Below are positions 20,435 through 33,081 of a stretch of 64,000 nucleotides of DNA, piece after piece. The stretch lies in the NCBI GenBank assembly GCA_963691705.1, contig OY829542.1, forward strand, positions 47,905,002 to 47,969,001. The letters run 5' to 3'. The notes beneath the pieces were generated by a model, which saw only the letters and a list, made by a program, of their open reading frames with translations, ran no database searches and had not been told where the DNA came from. This DNA is from Viola odorata. Lineage: Eukaryota; Streptophyta; Magnoliopsida; Malpighiales; Violaceae. The position numbers and the translations under genes were made by a program. Numbering within the stretch: the first letter of the stretch is position 1; the number at the start of each line of letters is the position of its first letter.

Positions 20435-22825
20435 ATGATCACGGGATCGGAGCCAATCCGATCATCATCCTTTAATATCCCTTTCTCAATCCGCAGACAG
20501 TTATTCCCTTTTGCTACTACTGATCTCTCTATGACTACACAACCAATTATTTCGGGATCTCTGGACCTCTCGGTTGGAATTGCTGGGGGACTGGCCTCCT
20601 CGCAGACGGACATCTTGTCATCTCAGATAGCGGGATCTGATTTCTCCACTCCTCTTTCTGGGGGATCTGTGCTTAATCGTGAACATCCTTTTGCAATGGA
20701 AATAGCGGCCCTTCGTTCTCGGCTGGAATATTTGACAGAAATGGCTGCAAGAGTCACGCCTGGTGCTTCTGGATCTAGTCTCCCTCCCCGCGTCATGTTC
20801 ACACCATCTATTGTCGCTGATCGACCTTTATCACCGTTGTTTCCAGAAAACCTCCAGATGCCTTTATCCGCGGGAAATCCCCCAATTAGTGTTGAGCAGT
20901 TTACTCAAGGAAGAGTAGAGGCTTACGTACCGTAAATGCCACAAGGTCTCCTCCTGCAAGGAGACAGGCAGCTTGAGGGGGTTAGGAACCGGTGGGACGG
21001 ACGGAGGGAAGGAGCCAACAGAAGCTTGTCTCCCGAGTACAGTGAAAGATCCAGTAGTCGAAGGTATCGAAGTCGTTCGCACAGGAGCCGCAGTCGATCT
21101 CCTAGACGACATCCTACGCCAGAACCACGAAATAGGGGGCATCAGGCCGAAATGTCTCCTCCGCGTCAGGCGCGTGAAATTCTTGATGATACATCGGGCC
21201 ACCCATTTAGCCATCGTATAAGGCGTCACAGGGTCAGTCGGCGCGTGAAGCTTCCCACTGATGTTTATGATGGCACCAAGGATCCCATCTCGCACATTAA
21301 TAAAGTGAAGGATTTTGTCCAGTTTCAGACCCACAGTGATGCGGCGTTGTGCCAAATATTTGTTATGACATTATCGGGTGTGGCGCGTCTTTGGTTTGAG
21401 GGTCTCTCTGGTGGATCCATTAATAGTTTCCCACAATTAGAATCTAAATTCCGGAGCAGATTTAGCACGGCAATTCCAATCAGGAAATCTGCCGCCGCGT
21501 TATTTGACATACAACGAAGGCCTCAAGAAACCTTAAAGGAATTTCTTAGTCGCTTCGATTTGGAAATGTCCTTAACGCCGGGCGTTACTATTGATTTTGC
21601 TATAGAAGCTCTGAAAAGGAACTGCCGCTATGGAAAGCTGAAAGACGCGCTCATGGTGGATCCTCCAGTGACTTTAGATGCGTTGAGACTTAAAGCCCAC
21701 AATTACGCAAAAATGAAAGAGGAAGAAAATAGAGATAAGACGTATAACGCGCCACATGGGACATCTCAAATTACTACTGCTCCCGCGAAGCTACTACCTG
21801 ACGATCATTTTATCGACGATTACGCTAGGAGGAAAGACCATATCCCTAAGGCCTCCAACAAACAGAAGGGTCATTTTTCGAAGGGAAAAACCGGTGGTTC
21901 CCCCTCTCGACGTCACGGGGATTCTTACAAGAACCGGACGTATGACCCAGATTTTCCTTCTCTTAATGTACTAAGGGCGGAGATTTTAGCGATAGCGGAA
22001 CAGCGAAATCTTCCCATCCGCTACCCTGCGCCTACAAAACCAGGAGTGCTTCTAGGGAGAAGGGAAAATTCTTATTGTAAATTCCACAAAGCCAGGGGCC
22101 ATTCCACAGAAGCGTGCAGGGAGTTAAGATCAGCGATAGAACGTTTGGTAGAAGAAGGGTATTTAGGAGAATTTGCCACCCAAATAAGAGAAGATGCCCG
22201 AAATAATCTCATGAAAAGGACAACAGACGAACCACCGGTTCCTCCTCGCGTTCCGCAAAAGGATGATGCTCCCAGAGGTAAAGATAGGGAAACTCTTGCG
22301 ATTGATGACGAATATATCCCTATGATTAACATTATCGCGGGAGGTACCCCTTATATGGACGAATCAGAGCCTCTGACAGCTGCGAAAGGAGGCAAGCGCA
22401 CACGTGATGGCATGACAAAAAAAGGAGATGCGATAGGCATACTGGATCGAATGGTATTATCCTTTTCCGAAGAGGATGAGAAAGGCGTCGTCTATCCGCA
22501 CAATGATGCTTTGGTGGTTACGCCCGTCATTGCCAGTCATGGAATCAGAAGGACTCTTATTGATAATGGGAGCGCGGTGAACCTCTTTTCGCTGGAAGCT
22601 TACAATCTCATGAAACGACCTGATAATGAGTTAACACCTAGCAAACGGCCTATAGTTGGCATTGATGGGGTTCCGATCCCTGTCACGGGGGTAATTACTT
22701 TGCCCATATATTTCCGAGAAGACACCTACAAGCGATCAGAGAACCTGTTGTTCCTTGTCGTGGATCTGAATTGCCTTACAATGTCGTGCTCGGACGACCT
22801 TTCCTCAATCGCTTTGGAGCGGTGA
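20435..22825 (+). pseudogene. Element B gag and protease N-terminal part
   Basis: ATG at 20435 (MITGSEPIRS). A TAA at 20933-20935 breaks the frame, which then continues unchanged to 22825. N-terminal Ser-rich region, Arg/Ser-rich stretch (RSRSHRSRSRSPRRH), retrotransposon gag core (DPISHINKVKDFVQFQTHSD, RLWFEGLSGGSI, FLSRFDLEM), linker with C-x2-H...H-x4-C-like CKFHKARGHSTEAC, then protease TLIDNGSAVNLFSLEA (D-N-G-S at the active site in place of the usual D-T-G-S or D-S-G-S). A one-base shift near 22765 throws the protease end (YNVVLGRPFL) into the pol frame. Confidence 0.85.
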
Positions 22826-25800
22826 TATCTCAGAAGCATTTAAAGATGAAATACCCCTTCTGGGATGGGGTTGTATCCGTAAAAGGCGATCAAAAACTGG
22901 CGGCGGAATGCTACTCGCTCATGACTCAAAGAAGCTGCGATAGGTACGTATGTATAGCAGCGGATCCCTATGAGTAGAGTGATGAGAAGCGTGCTCAACC
23001 TCTAGACAAAATGGTACCCATTCCGGCAATTGGTATAGAGGAAGCAAGTTTCCTGATCAGTGAAAAACTCAGCCCAGCGGAAAACCTTCAACTGGCCCGG
23101 CTATTGAACAAATGCCAAGGAGATTTCGCGTGGAAACCCTCCGACATGCCAGGTATATCGCGGGAAATAGCCGAACATCGGCTCAATGTAGACCCAGATG
23201 CCAGGCCGGTACAGCAAAAGCGACGCGCGTTCTCTAATGAAAAGGCATTAGCTGTAGATAAGGAAGTAGCAAAGCTCCTTGACGCAGGGTTTATCCGCGA
23301 AGTTCAATATCCCACCTGGCTAGCGAACCCTGTCCTTGTTCCTAAGCCCAATGGGGATTGGCGCATGTGCATCGACTTCACAGATTTAAATGATGCCTGC
23401 CCTAAGGATTGCTGCCCGCTTCCTCGAATAGATCAGTTAGTTGATCAGACCGCTGGATACGCTTATCTAAGCTCACTAGACGCCAACTCTGGATACCATC
23501 AAATCCCCATGGCCCGGGAAGATGAAGAAAAGACTGCGTTTCTCACTCCAAAGGCTACCTACTGTTATACGGCGATGCCGTTCGGGCTGAAGAACGTCGG
23601 GGCTACGTTCCAACGTATGGCCAATAAGATATTCGAAGAGCAAATAGGGAGGAATGTGGAAGCATACGTTGATGATATTTTGGTGAAGAGCGCAAGCTTT
23701 CAAGATCACCTACGAGACTTAAAGGAAGTCTTTGACGTGATGAAAAGGTATCGCATGAAGTTAAATCCCCGAAAATGCATGTTTGCATTTCAAACAGGAA
23801 AATTCTTGGGCTACGTGGTCAGCCAAAAAGGCATCCTGCCTAACCCCTCAAAGGTTAAGGCCATACAAGACATGATATCGCCAAGAACCATCAAAGAGGT
23901 GCAAAGGCTAACAGGGCGAGTCATTGCCCATGGGTGATTCATTTCCAAGCAAGGAGAAAAATGTCTCCCTTTTTTCAAAATCATACGCAAGAAAGCCTCG
24001 TTCGGGTGGACCCCGGAATGTGAGGAAGCATTTATCGGCCTAAAAGATTACCTATCGTCTGACTTATTGTTGACGAGACCTGAAGTAGGCGATACTTTGT
24101 ATTTGTATCTTGGCGCCGCGGATGAAGTGGTCAGTGCCGTCCTCGTTCGCGACGATAACCACTCTCATCGCCCGGTCTATTTTGTGAGCCACGTCCTGAA
24201 GGATGCGGAGTTGCGATACGCCCGAATTGAAAAGATAGCGTTCACCCTTATACAAGCCACCCGCAAAATGGACCGATATTTTCAGTCTTATTCCGTCATC
24301 GTTCTCACAGACCAGCCTCTGAAAAGAATATTCCGAAAGCCTGAATCCTCCGGAAGAATGTTGATTTGGGCGCTTGAACTAGAACAATATGGATTGAGGT
24401 ATCAGTCTCGATCGTCCATAAAGGCTCAGATCCTGGCTGATTTCATAGCGGAATGTACCTTTACATAGGATCCTTTGGACGGCGTACCTGAAGCGGAATG
24501 GGGCGATATGGATCTCCCGTTCCCGGAAACCTACACGGACCTCTGGATTGTCCATGTGGATGGAGCTAAAAACCAAGAGCTGGCCGGAGCTGGAATTTTT
24601 ATAAATGGGCCGCACGATATGCAAATACGATACGTCATTCGAATCCTACAGCCGTTATCTAATAACGCGGCAGAGTATGAGGCGTTACTAGCCGGACTCA
24701 GAATAGGGAAAGGACTTTCCTCTAAAGGGAGGCACGATCCTGGAAGAACAGGAGACCTGCGTCTAAAGATCTGTGGTGATTCCAAGTTGATAATTGACCA
24801 GGTCTTGGGGCACTCTCAGGCCCGGGAACCCATTATGATTCAATATCTCGCCAAAGTAAAGCGAGAATTGTTGGAAATAAAGAAAGAAGGCATGCAGGTC
24901 AGCTTCGAGCATATCCCCAGGGAGGAAAACGCTGAAGCTGACAATCTAGCCAAACTAGCCGCGAATCCGGAAGCATCCATACCTAAAGGCGTATATTATC
25001 GTGAGCTATCGGTACCATCATTCATGGAAGAGCAAGCATCTTTATGTGTGGAGGAGTGTGAGAGCGATTGGCGAATCCCCGTAATCAAATACTTGAAACA
25101 CGAGGAACTGCCTGAGGATACCGCTGAAAAGAAGAAGGTACTGAGACAGGCAGCTCGTTGTACGTACTATGACGGGGATCTAATCCGAAGGTGTTTTTCT
25201 CACCCTGCCGCCAAATGCATAACTGAGCAAGAGGGTCTTCACACCTTGCACGAAATCCATGAAAGGGTATGTGGTATGCACGTGTCAAGCGGTACCCTGG
25301 CAGCACAGGTCTTTCGATCCGGATTCTACTAGCCCACCATCCGAAGAGATTGCCACAACTATGTGCAAACCTGCCCTAAGTGCCAGGAGTTTGCCAAGAT
25401 TCCTCGGCGGCCTGCCACTGAAATATCTGAAATTATCGCCCCTTGTCCTTTTGCTAAATGGGGGATCGATATCCTAGGCCCATTCCCAAAGGCAAGGTCT
25501 CAACTAAAATTCGTGATAGTGGCGGTAGACTATTTCACTAAGTAGGCTGAAGCTGAAGCGGTTGCCACAATCACGGCAGAAAAAACTTGGCGTTTCCTCA
25601 AGTATCAAGTTATCATGAGGTTTGACGTGCCTCGTATTCTTGTCAGCGATAATGGGACGCAGTTCACCAGCCAGTTCTTCAAAGACCAGTGCTCAGAATT
25701 TGGAATCGAGCAACGCTTTTCCTCCGTGGCTCATCCGCAAACTAATGGACAGGCGGAAGTAACCAATCGGAGCATCCTTAGCGGCATCAAGAAAAACCTA

Positions 25801-26304
25801 GAAGGGTCTAAAAAGAAATGGGCTGATGAGCTACCATACGTGATGTGGGCATATCGCATGACCGTTAAGACTACCACCGGAGAAACACCTTTCGCGTTGG
25901 CCTTCGGGACCGAAGCCGTTACACCGGTGGAAATTGGAACCATGAGCCTACGGGTAGCTCACTTTCGGTAGGAACTGAATGAGGAAAGGTTACGAGCTAA
26001 CCTGGACGCGTTACCAGAAGTCCGAGAGGAAATCCTTCTGAAAACGCAGCATTACAAACGAAAGATGGCCCGTTATCATAAGAGGCGCATCAAAGAACGG
26101 TTGCTGAAACCCGGTGACCTGGTGCTCAGAGACAAGCGAGCGGCAGGGCAACGTATGGGAAAACTCAGTCCAAGCTGGGATGGACCATATCGCGTCACCC
26201 ACGTTGTCGGGAAAGGAGCCTATCATCTGGAGACTCTCAATGGTACACCCTTATCCAACTCTTGGAATATCGCTCGCCTGAAGTTATATTACTCTAGAAT
26301 TTGA
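22771..26304 (+). pseudogene. Element B pol: RT, RNase H, second RNase H, integrase
   Basis: One reading frame over 3.5 kb with in-frame stops at 22975 (TAG), 23935 (TGA), near 24466 (TAG), 25330 (TAG), 25543 (TAG) and 25969 (TAG), but no frameshift. RT 23290-23920 with WRMCIDFTDLNDACPKD, MPFGLKN and YVDD (about 23665-23676). RNase H about 24060-24465. Archaeal-type RNase H 24530-24965 (WIVHVDGAKNQELAGAGI, NNAAEYEALLAGL). Integrase HHCC 25240-25390 (CPKCQEF) and DDE core 25465-25950 (DILGPFP, VSDNGTQF, NGQAEVTNRS). The C-terminal YRVTHVVGKGAYHLETL leads into LKLYYSRI. No chromodomain. At 25543 the TAG replaces the Trp of the usual TKWAE motif, one G-to-A change. Confidence 0.9.
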
Positions 26305-27412
26305 TTTTATCTGCACCTTTGATTTATGCCAACCCTAACCATGACTAACGCTCGATGAGAGAGCTTTCGTGGAAGTTTGTGGTTGCCTTTGTGCAGATAG
26401 AAAAGGGGGTATTTTGGGGAAGTGAAAAGTCCTATCCTTGTGATGGTCGGTCTTGATCAGATGGCCCATTAAGTGAGGGCACTACCCACCATACCTTGAA
26501 TTAGCGTCGGATTGAAAGATCCTAGACGCCCCCGGGGGTGAAAAGTCCTATCCTTGTGATGACCGATCTTGATCAGATGGCTCATTAAGTGAGGGCACCA
26601 CCCGGTGTCTTTGGGAGTGAAAAGTCCTTTTCTTGTACTGACCGTTCTCATAGAGACGGCCCAACAAGATGAGGCACGCCCCAAAGAAATAGAACTCCGT
26701 TCTAGAAACAAGAATCCTATCTTAACGGCTGGGCTACTATGGCTAAGCCATTAAGTAAGGACACAGTTCTAGACGCGAGGGCAACGCCCAAAAGTGAAAA
26801 TTCCCTAGCCTTGTGATAGCCGTCCCGATCCGACAGCTCACTAAGACGAGGCACTTTAAGGGCCGATCGTGAAATTAGGGAAACGCGGAGAATCGTCAAA
26901 TCCCGGCTAGTAACCAGATGAGTAATCCCTAGTGAAGTATAGAGCTGATAGCGAAAGCGATTCCCACGGGTTCCAGGGTAACACCCTATGATGGCAGCGA
27001 AAAGGCTCCTACGGGTAATTACTATCCCTCGTAACATGTTTTTGTTACTGATGATTTACAGTTGAGAATGCGCAGAATACTTTTCGGGCAGTGGAAGGAG
27101 TGAGGATCTCGTAAGCTGAGATATCGCTAGTCTTATCGAGAAAGTTAACCCAATACCAAATTCTGTAATTTTGGTGGGAGCACTAAGGATCTGTTCGGAT
27201 AAGTAAGCGCATTGGGAAAACATGGCGAAGATAACGCCAAAAGGGTTTGCGAGGAGGCAACTAAATAAAGGAAAGTCAGCAAGAAAAGTGGCTTGACCAT
27301 ATCAAAATGTTTAAAGGGGGCTACAAAGTACAAACTTCGGTGGTCAAAATAATAAACAAAAATTTAGTGACGCTTGATCACTAAGGAAAGAGCTATAAAG
27401 CCTCGAAGCATG
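26305..27412 (+). repeat. Non-coding block with degenerate tandem repeats between pol and antisense genes
   Basis: From about 26424 to 26870 at least four degenerate copies of a 70-120 bp unit begin GAAAAGTCCTATCCTTGTGAT and contain a 'GATGGC.CATTAAGTGAGGGCA' core (starts near 26424, 26541, 26614, 26797; a fifth weaker copy near 26709). Retand elements are known to carry tandem repeats in this place. The rest (26870-27412) shows no gene. Confidence 0.65.
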
Positions 27413-29773
27413 TCAACCTTCGGGGTGCCTCTGTTTCCAGCCTGCCGCCTTAGCTTGGCGAAAGCCCTCCTCATTAAGGTGGCCAGATCTTCGTTTGAAG
27501 GCGGCAGTGACCTCATCGGGTTTGTATGCGTCGACCCCATGGGCTTCCTCAAAGCAAGCGACCAAAATAGAGGCAGTCTGCTCGACATGCCACAGGCTTC
27601 TATCAGCCGACTCTTCCTCCAGGGCAGCTTTCTCCTTGGCCAGGGATGACTTCTCATTCTCCAAGGCAGTAACTTTGGCCCTCTCCGCTGCCAAGGCGAT
27701 AGAATGTTCTTCTTTCTGCTTCTGATGAACCAGTAATAAGTTTGTACGCTCCTCCAGCAACTTTTTCTTCTCATTCTGCTTTCACGCTAATCCTTCCAAA
27801 GCAGAGGAAAGAGAGGCAGCCTGACGTCGCGCCTCCTCTGCCCAATAATGGAATTTCATCAAACTGGTGAAAAGGTTGGTGCGCAATGAGTTCTCCCTAT
27901 CAAACTCGGCTTTAGAAAGAAAAGCGTCACGTTCTGCCGCAGACGCCAATACCTGGGAAGCCAATAAAGCCGAAACTTCATCCGAGCCATCACCCCCCAA
28001 TGCCGCCAAACCGGTGTTACGGAAATCATACAGTCCAACTTGATGGGTTACAGAGCTAACCCCACCTATCGGACTAAGATCCGCCACAAAGTTGAAGGTG
28101 GTACCTCCTTCGCCATAACGATCCCGCAGAGGAATGCTCGAAGGACCAAACGCCAGAGGAGAAGGAGGGTGAACCTGGGTGGATGAACCCCCTGGAGCAA
28201 GATAAGCGCCATGAGGCTGATAGCCTGAAAAATCCTGCAAGACCTCTTGATACCCCGGATTAGAGGAATATGCGTGAGCGGGACCGCCAAAAAAATTGGG
28301 GAAAACCCCGAAGGTATCGCCCGTGCCCAAGTTCTCCAAAAACTCTGACTGATTCCCTCCCTGGGGAACAACCGTAGAGTTAAACCTGTCCGCAGGCCTG
28401 TTCCCCATCCCGGCGGTAAAGGAAGATGGATTTCTGCCCTCATCTTCCGGCCGTTGTCTCTTCTTAGAACCAGTCAGCACGTATCCTATATTCATATCGC
28501 CTGAAGGAGGAACGGAGGTAGCGACAACGGTAGTGTCCTGCCAAGAACGCAGTATGAAATATAGAAAAGAGAAATCAAACGACGACAGACGTCGAAATAT
28601 AGCATATCATGGCTAAAAGGAACCCTTACTGTATCAGTGTGGGGAAAAGGTGCTTCTGAAGAGCCTATCGCGTCTGGAGAAGGTGTAAGAGCGGCAACGC
28701 TTCTCGTTTTTCTCTTCTTTTTTCCTTTGGCAATGTCCTTAGGAGCCTTAGAAGAAGAAGAAGGCTGGGCAGGAGGAGCAGCGATGGTCACAAGGGGAAT
28801 GCCTGAAGGGATGTCAGAATCCCTCACACCGACCGAAGAAGAGGAAACTTGAACAAGAGTAGTAGAAGTAGCCGAAAGATCGGCAGGATTGTCAGTCGCT
28901 TCCGTGGAAGTAGCTCTCTCCTTTTCTTCTCGCTCTTGAGCCCTTTTCAAGCGTCTCCTTACGCTCTCAGGTTTATAGTTGGGATCCGTCGCTGTGAAAG
29001 CACAAAATAGCGTCAGCATTAGTATCAGCGATAACAAAGAAAGGAGTAACGCGACACTCACGTTTAACACAAGATCGAATTTCCATTCTACAAGCCACTT
29101 GACGGATGTGAACGCTGATTTCCAGTTTGAGCAATGTGTTTAACCAGTCTTGCTCACGTTTCGGAAGGGTCCCTGGTCGGCTCCAGACGTTGTCATCCAC
29201 GTTTTGATTAAAACCAGATCGCCACCAGGAACCAAGATCTCCAGGAAGATCTATCACAAAAAACTCCTTTTTCCAGCCATCAACGGAAGACTCGATATGG
29301 AGGAGTTTCCAGGTAAAAGACTTCAGAGAGTCATCGTCAAAACGGGGTGATATCGTTATCACCCCCTGGCATTTCATCAGCTTAAAAAGAGACTTAAGCA
29401 GTAGAAGGGAAGGGGAAGTAATCCCTTTGTATTTGCAAAGTTCCAGAAAAGCATAAACACAACAATATGCATTTGGGGATAGTTGGGCCGGAGTTAGATC
29501 GCCGGCAACAAGCAATTCTTTGACAAAAGAGTCAATGGGAAGTCGAAAGCCATAACGGAACATTTGCGCATACATGACCCTACGATTACCCGTCAAAACG
29601 CTGTTCAGACGTAGTGACTCAGGGGCAACAGTGGTTTTATAATCATCAGGAATATCAGCATTATGGGCGGCCAAATGCTCGCAGAGAGCGGCCTCAGATG
29701 TGATAACACTAGACGTAATATCCATCCTTTTCTCATCGGCAGATTTCGACTCAGTACGGCGAGTCTTAGCCAT
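27413..29773 (-). pseudogene. Antisense gene 1 of element B: gypsy-type transposon domain plus coiled coil, three exons
   Basis: Exons 29062-29773, 28630-28991 and 27413-28537; introns 28992-29061 and 28538-28629 have GT-AG ends on minus and keep the frame. Total 2199 nt, 733 codons, one in-frame TGA at 27782-27784 (a CGA-to-TGA type change). The N-terminal 240 residues carry the gypsy-type transposon domain (YGFRLPIDSFVKELL, LTPAQLSPNAYCCVYAFLELC). A basic GKKKRKTR patch (possible nuclear signal) follows, then a Pro/Gly/Ser-rich region and a C-terminal coiled coil (ERAKVTALENEKSSLAKEKA). Frame continuity through two introns on minus argues for true antisense expression in the past. Function unknown. 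Confidence 0.75.
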
Positions 29774-30366
29774 GGCAGAATTTAAAGAATTAAAAGATGA
29801 AGAAGACGATGGAGGAGAAAGGAAATACCTTCAGAGAAAAGCACTTCAAAGAGCCTTGAATAGTGGGGAGAAATAGGACGGCTAAAAGAAAATATGAGAA
29901 AGCGGAATGATAAAAGAAAAGTGAAAAGAATAGATATTGGGTTTTATAACCCTAATGATCAAACGAAACGACGAATGCCACAGTCGTTGCATGGAAGCGG
30001 CATAAGGAACAGACTCAGGTAATGAGTGCAATCCTAGAAAAACGCTACAATGCCTCGATTTAGGCAAAGTTCTCAAGCACGCTAGCCCGTGGCGCTGGAA
30101 GAAATAGACACGTGTGCCTACACAATCACGACTTTTCTAAGGAAAGGATAGCAAGCATTAAATGCTTTGAAAAGAAGGTACTATCTCTTGGGGAAAACAA
30201 GAGCGGTATCGTAAGAAAGGAGATAAGATAAGAGGGCGTTGATTAAAAGAATAGCGTTGGGTTAGCGCGAAAAGGCGAAACGAAAATCAAATAGCAATGA
30301 ACTACGAGTATTATCGCACAACGAGGCGTTATTACAAGACAAAGAAACAAATAAGCGGAAAATCTC
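29774..30366. other. Spacer between the two long antisense genes
   Basis: Contains the minus-strand TATA-like box for gene 1 and presumably its promoter, and the 3' end region of gene 2. No ORF of note. Confidence 0.5.
29941..29950 (-). promoter_or_regulatory. TATA-like box for antisense gene 1
   Basis: Minus-strand GTTATAAAAC, about 170 bp upstream of the ATG at 29773. Confidence 0.45.
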
Positions 30367-32632
30367 CTAAATAGAGCAACCTCGATTAATCAGGGGCCCC
30401 TCGCGAGCATCGCGATCACCATCCCTCCGCTCTTCTCCAGAATAAGGAAGATCTCTCTCACCTTCGCCCAAATCCTTTAGTCTCTTGGAAGCGTAATCGC
30501 CCAGCACTGACGAGTCAACAGTTCCCTGGCGATAGAGACTCATAAACTCAGCAATACAAACATCCATGGTCTTGCTCTTCCACCAGGCTATCTTTGAAGA
30601 CATTTTGGCCAAATCCGCATCACGAGATGCTATCTCTTCGCGAAGGAAGATATTTTTTCTGTCAGCTACCACCAATTCCGCCTCCAGAAGGTCTATCTTA
30701 GCCTTCCCTTTTGATCTTTCTCGAGCAAGCTCAGCACGACAGTCGTCCAACTCCGCCCGGGTCCGCTCTTGAAGCTGCGACAGCTCTGTTACCTTCCCTA
30801 AAGCAGCATCTAGTTCTCCCTTTAAATCAAGAGAAGGTTGAACCTTGTGACGGCGATCCTCGAAAAAGTAGTTTAACTCGCGGAAGCAGGCCAGCATGTC
30901 AGTCAGAAGATGTGAATGGCGAACGTCGGGAGGACGCCGCAAGAACTCTTCTTTGTCCTTCGAAGAAGTAAACATTTGTCCCACTATCGGGCCTACTGGT
31001 TCCTCTCGCGATAACGGGTCTGATACCCCTAAAGCACGGAGACCGTCGGTACCAAGGGAAGACAAGTCCAGCTGATAAGCAATGGGGCCTTGAAGACCTT
31101 GAGGGGAAAGGTTGGCGATATAAGGAGGAGAGCAATTTTTTGCAGAGTCACCAATGCCCGAAATCGAAGAAAGAAACAAGGGTTGAGGCTTCCGTGGGGA
31201 AGGAGAGATGGGTTTTGGAGTTGGTAAGGTCACATCTGGAATAAAGGAGTGAATAGGGGAGCTAGGACCGCCAGACACCAAGGGAGAGCCCACCGCTGCC
31301 GAAGCCTTGTTAACCTTGGGAGGAATGGCAAAGGGCACCTTGGTAACTTCCGTCACTGGCAAGGGACCCGTAACATGCGAGGCGTCAACCTCCTCGGAAG
31401 GAACCCCATTGATTTCCTCCACGGAAGGAACTAGTGGGTCAGATTTCTCTTTGCGAACTCTCTTTACGAGACGCTCCGTTTCGGTAGCGATCTCTTCGCT
31501 ATCGTCTTCGGTTGACTCTGCTGCAGGATCACCTTTTCTGGACCTAAGTTTCATTCGTTGGGCAAGGGTGGCATGACGCAACTCGGAACCAGTATCCATG
31601 CTTCCGCTATCACTGTCAACCTCTTCAATCACGGGATTACTTGGGGTCACACCCTTACCGCGAGACGGTAGCCAATTCTCAAGGAAACGAGAAGGTCGGG
31701 CAGATGTGTTGCGTGTCGCGATGGTTTTGTTTCTCCTTCCTCGCGGCGGAATAGGCGGACGACTAGAGCCTTCGGGTGGAGGAGAAGGAGGTAATGTCTA
31801 AAGCGGCACCACGTTCAGAGGAGTGTCACTTTCCTCAAAGGATCGACCCTCAGCGTTACCTGCCCATAAAATATTTTAATGTGACAAGTAAGTCGAAGCG
31901 ATAAGGCGATAAAAGAAAAGACTCACCTACGACACACTCTGGCAAAGGCCTGAATCGAGCAAATTCCCGAATGCGGAAAGGCCCTTCTATTTCTAATAAG
32001 GCGTTAACATTGGATACATCCATACTAGACAACACATCTGGTTCTCGCCAAGCGGCACTAGTAATCTTTCGGTTGAAACCACCGCGCCAAAACCGAGAGG
32101 GCAAGCGAAGGGTGAAGAAGCCATTTTTCCAGTTGTCCACGTTCTCTTCGAAACCTTGAAAATTCCGCCAGAAAAACCGAACAAGAGCACCATTCCATCT
32201 TGGGGTAATATCCACTAAGCAGTTATGGCACCTCAAGGTGAAAAATGTGCGGAATAGATCGAGCGATGGAGCGAAAATATGCTTCATCTCACACGAGCGA
32301 AGAAAGGCGTAAAGCCCACACCAGGAAGGCGGAGTTATTTGAACAGGATTGAAATCGTAGTGGTATAGCAGTTTCAACAGAGAAGTATGAAGCGGAAGAC
32401 GAAACTCGTAGGTAAACATCTTGAAATAAACCAACCGGAACGTCCCCCACATGGCATCAGTAAGCCGAGTATCCTTCAATGGGACAAAGGGGCGATATCC
32501 CGTGGGAAAAGTGATACCGTTCTCCTCTAACTCAGCCCTCAAAACCTCATTACAATCAAAAACACTACGAGCTCTCCTGACTTCGGGATCTAGAGGATTT
32601 TCGATAATTGCAAAAGGCCTAACGCAAGACAT
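30367..32632 (-). pseudogene. Antisense gene 2 of element B: gypsy-type transposon domain plus coiled coil, two exons
   Basis: Exons 31927-32632 and 30367-31859 with a 67-bp GT-AG intron at the same place in the domain as intron 1 of gene 1. Total 2199 nt, the same as gene 1. One in-frame TAG at 31798-31800 (CAG-to-TAG type). The start is taken as MSCVRPFAII at 32632 because it sits about 180 bp from a TATA box and aligns with the ORF at 1-538. The N-terminal domain (FKMFTYEFRLPLHTSLLKLL, CHNCLVDITPRW) is nearer to element A than to gene 1. The C-terminus has an acidic region, a basic RLVKRVRKEK patch and a long coiled coil (about 30500-30880). Role unknown. Confidence 0.75.
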
Positions 32633-32811
32633 AATGGAAGGGAAAGTAAAGCTATGGCAATAGAGAAACAAAATACCTGGAACAGAGAACCAGTGAATCG
32701 GTCGTCGGCACCGGCGAAGCAATTGCAGTAAAATCCCTCGAGAAGAAAGAAGCACAGAAGAAAGGAAATACGAAATATTAGCAGAAAATACTAAAAGAGA
32801 AGAGTAAACTC

Positions 32812-32819
32812 CTTATAAA
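32812..32819 (-). promoter_or_regulatory. TATA box for antisense gene 2
   Basis: Minus-strand TTTATAAGG, about 180 bp upstream of the ATG at 32632. Spacing matches that of gene 1. Confidence 0.5.
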
Positions 32820-33081
32820 GGTTAAACCTAAAAAAGGAACGGCCTGTGAAAACAAAACACGTGCAGAAGGGAAATGACGCGTGGACCATCATCAATGTCT
32901 TTTGGGAGAAGACAGTTACTGACTGAAAACCAAAAGGCGGTTGCGTCAAGCGAAAGGCCTACTCCCGCGATAATCCTGGAAACATAAAGAAAGAAAAGCG
33001 GCAGAAGAGCGAAAAGAAATAAAAATGTCATTTTATTATTTAAAGCCATACGGCATCTACAAAGAGGCATGGTATGCCCAA

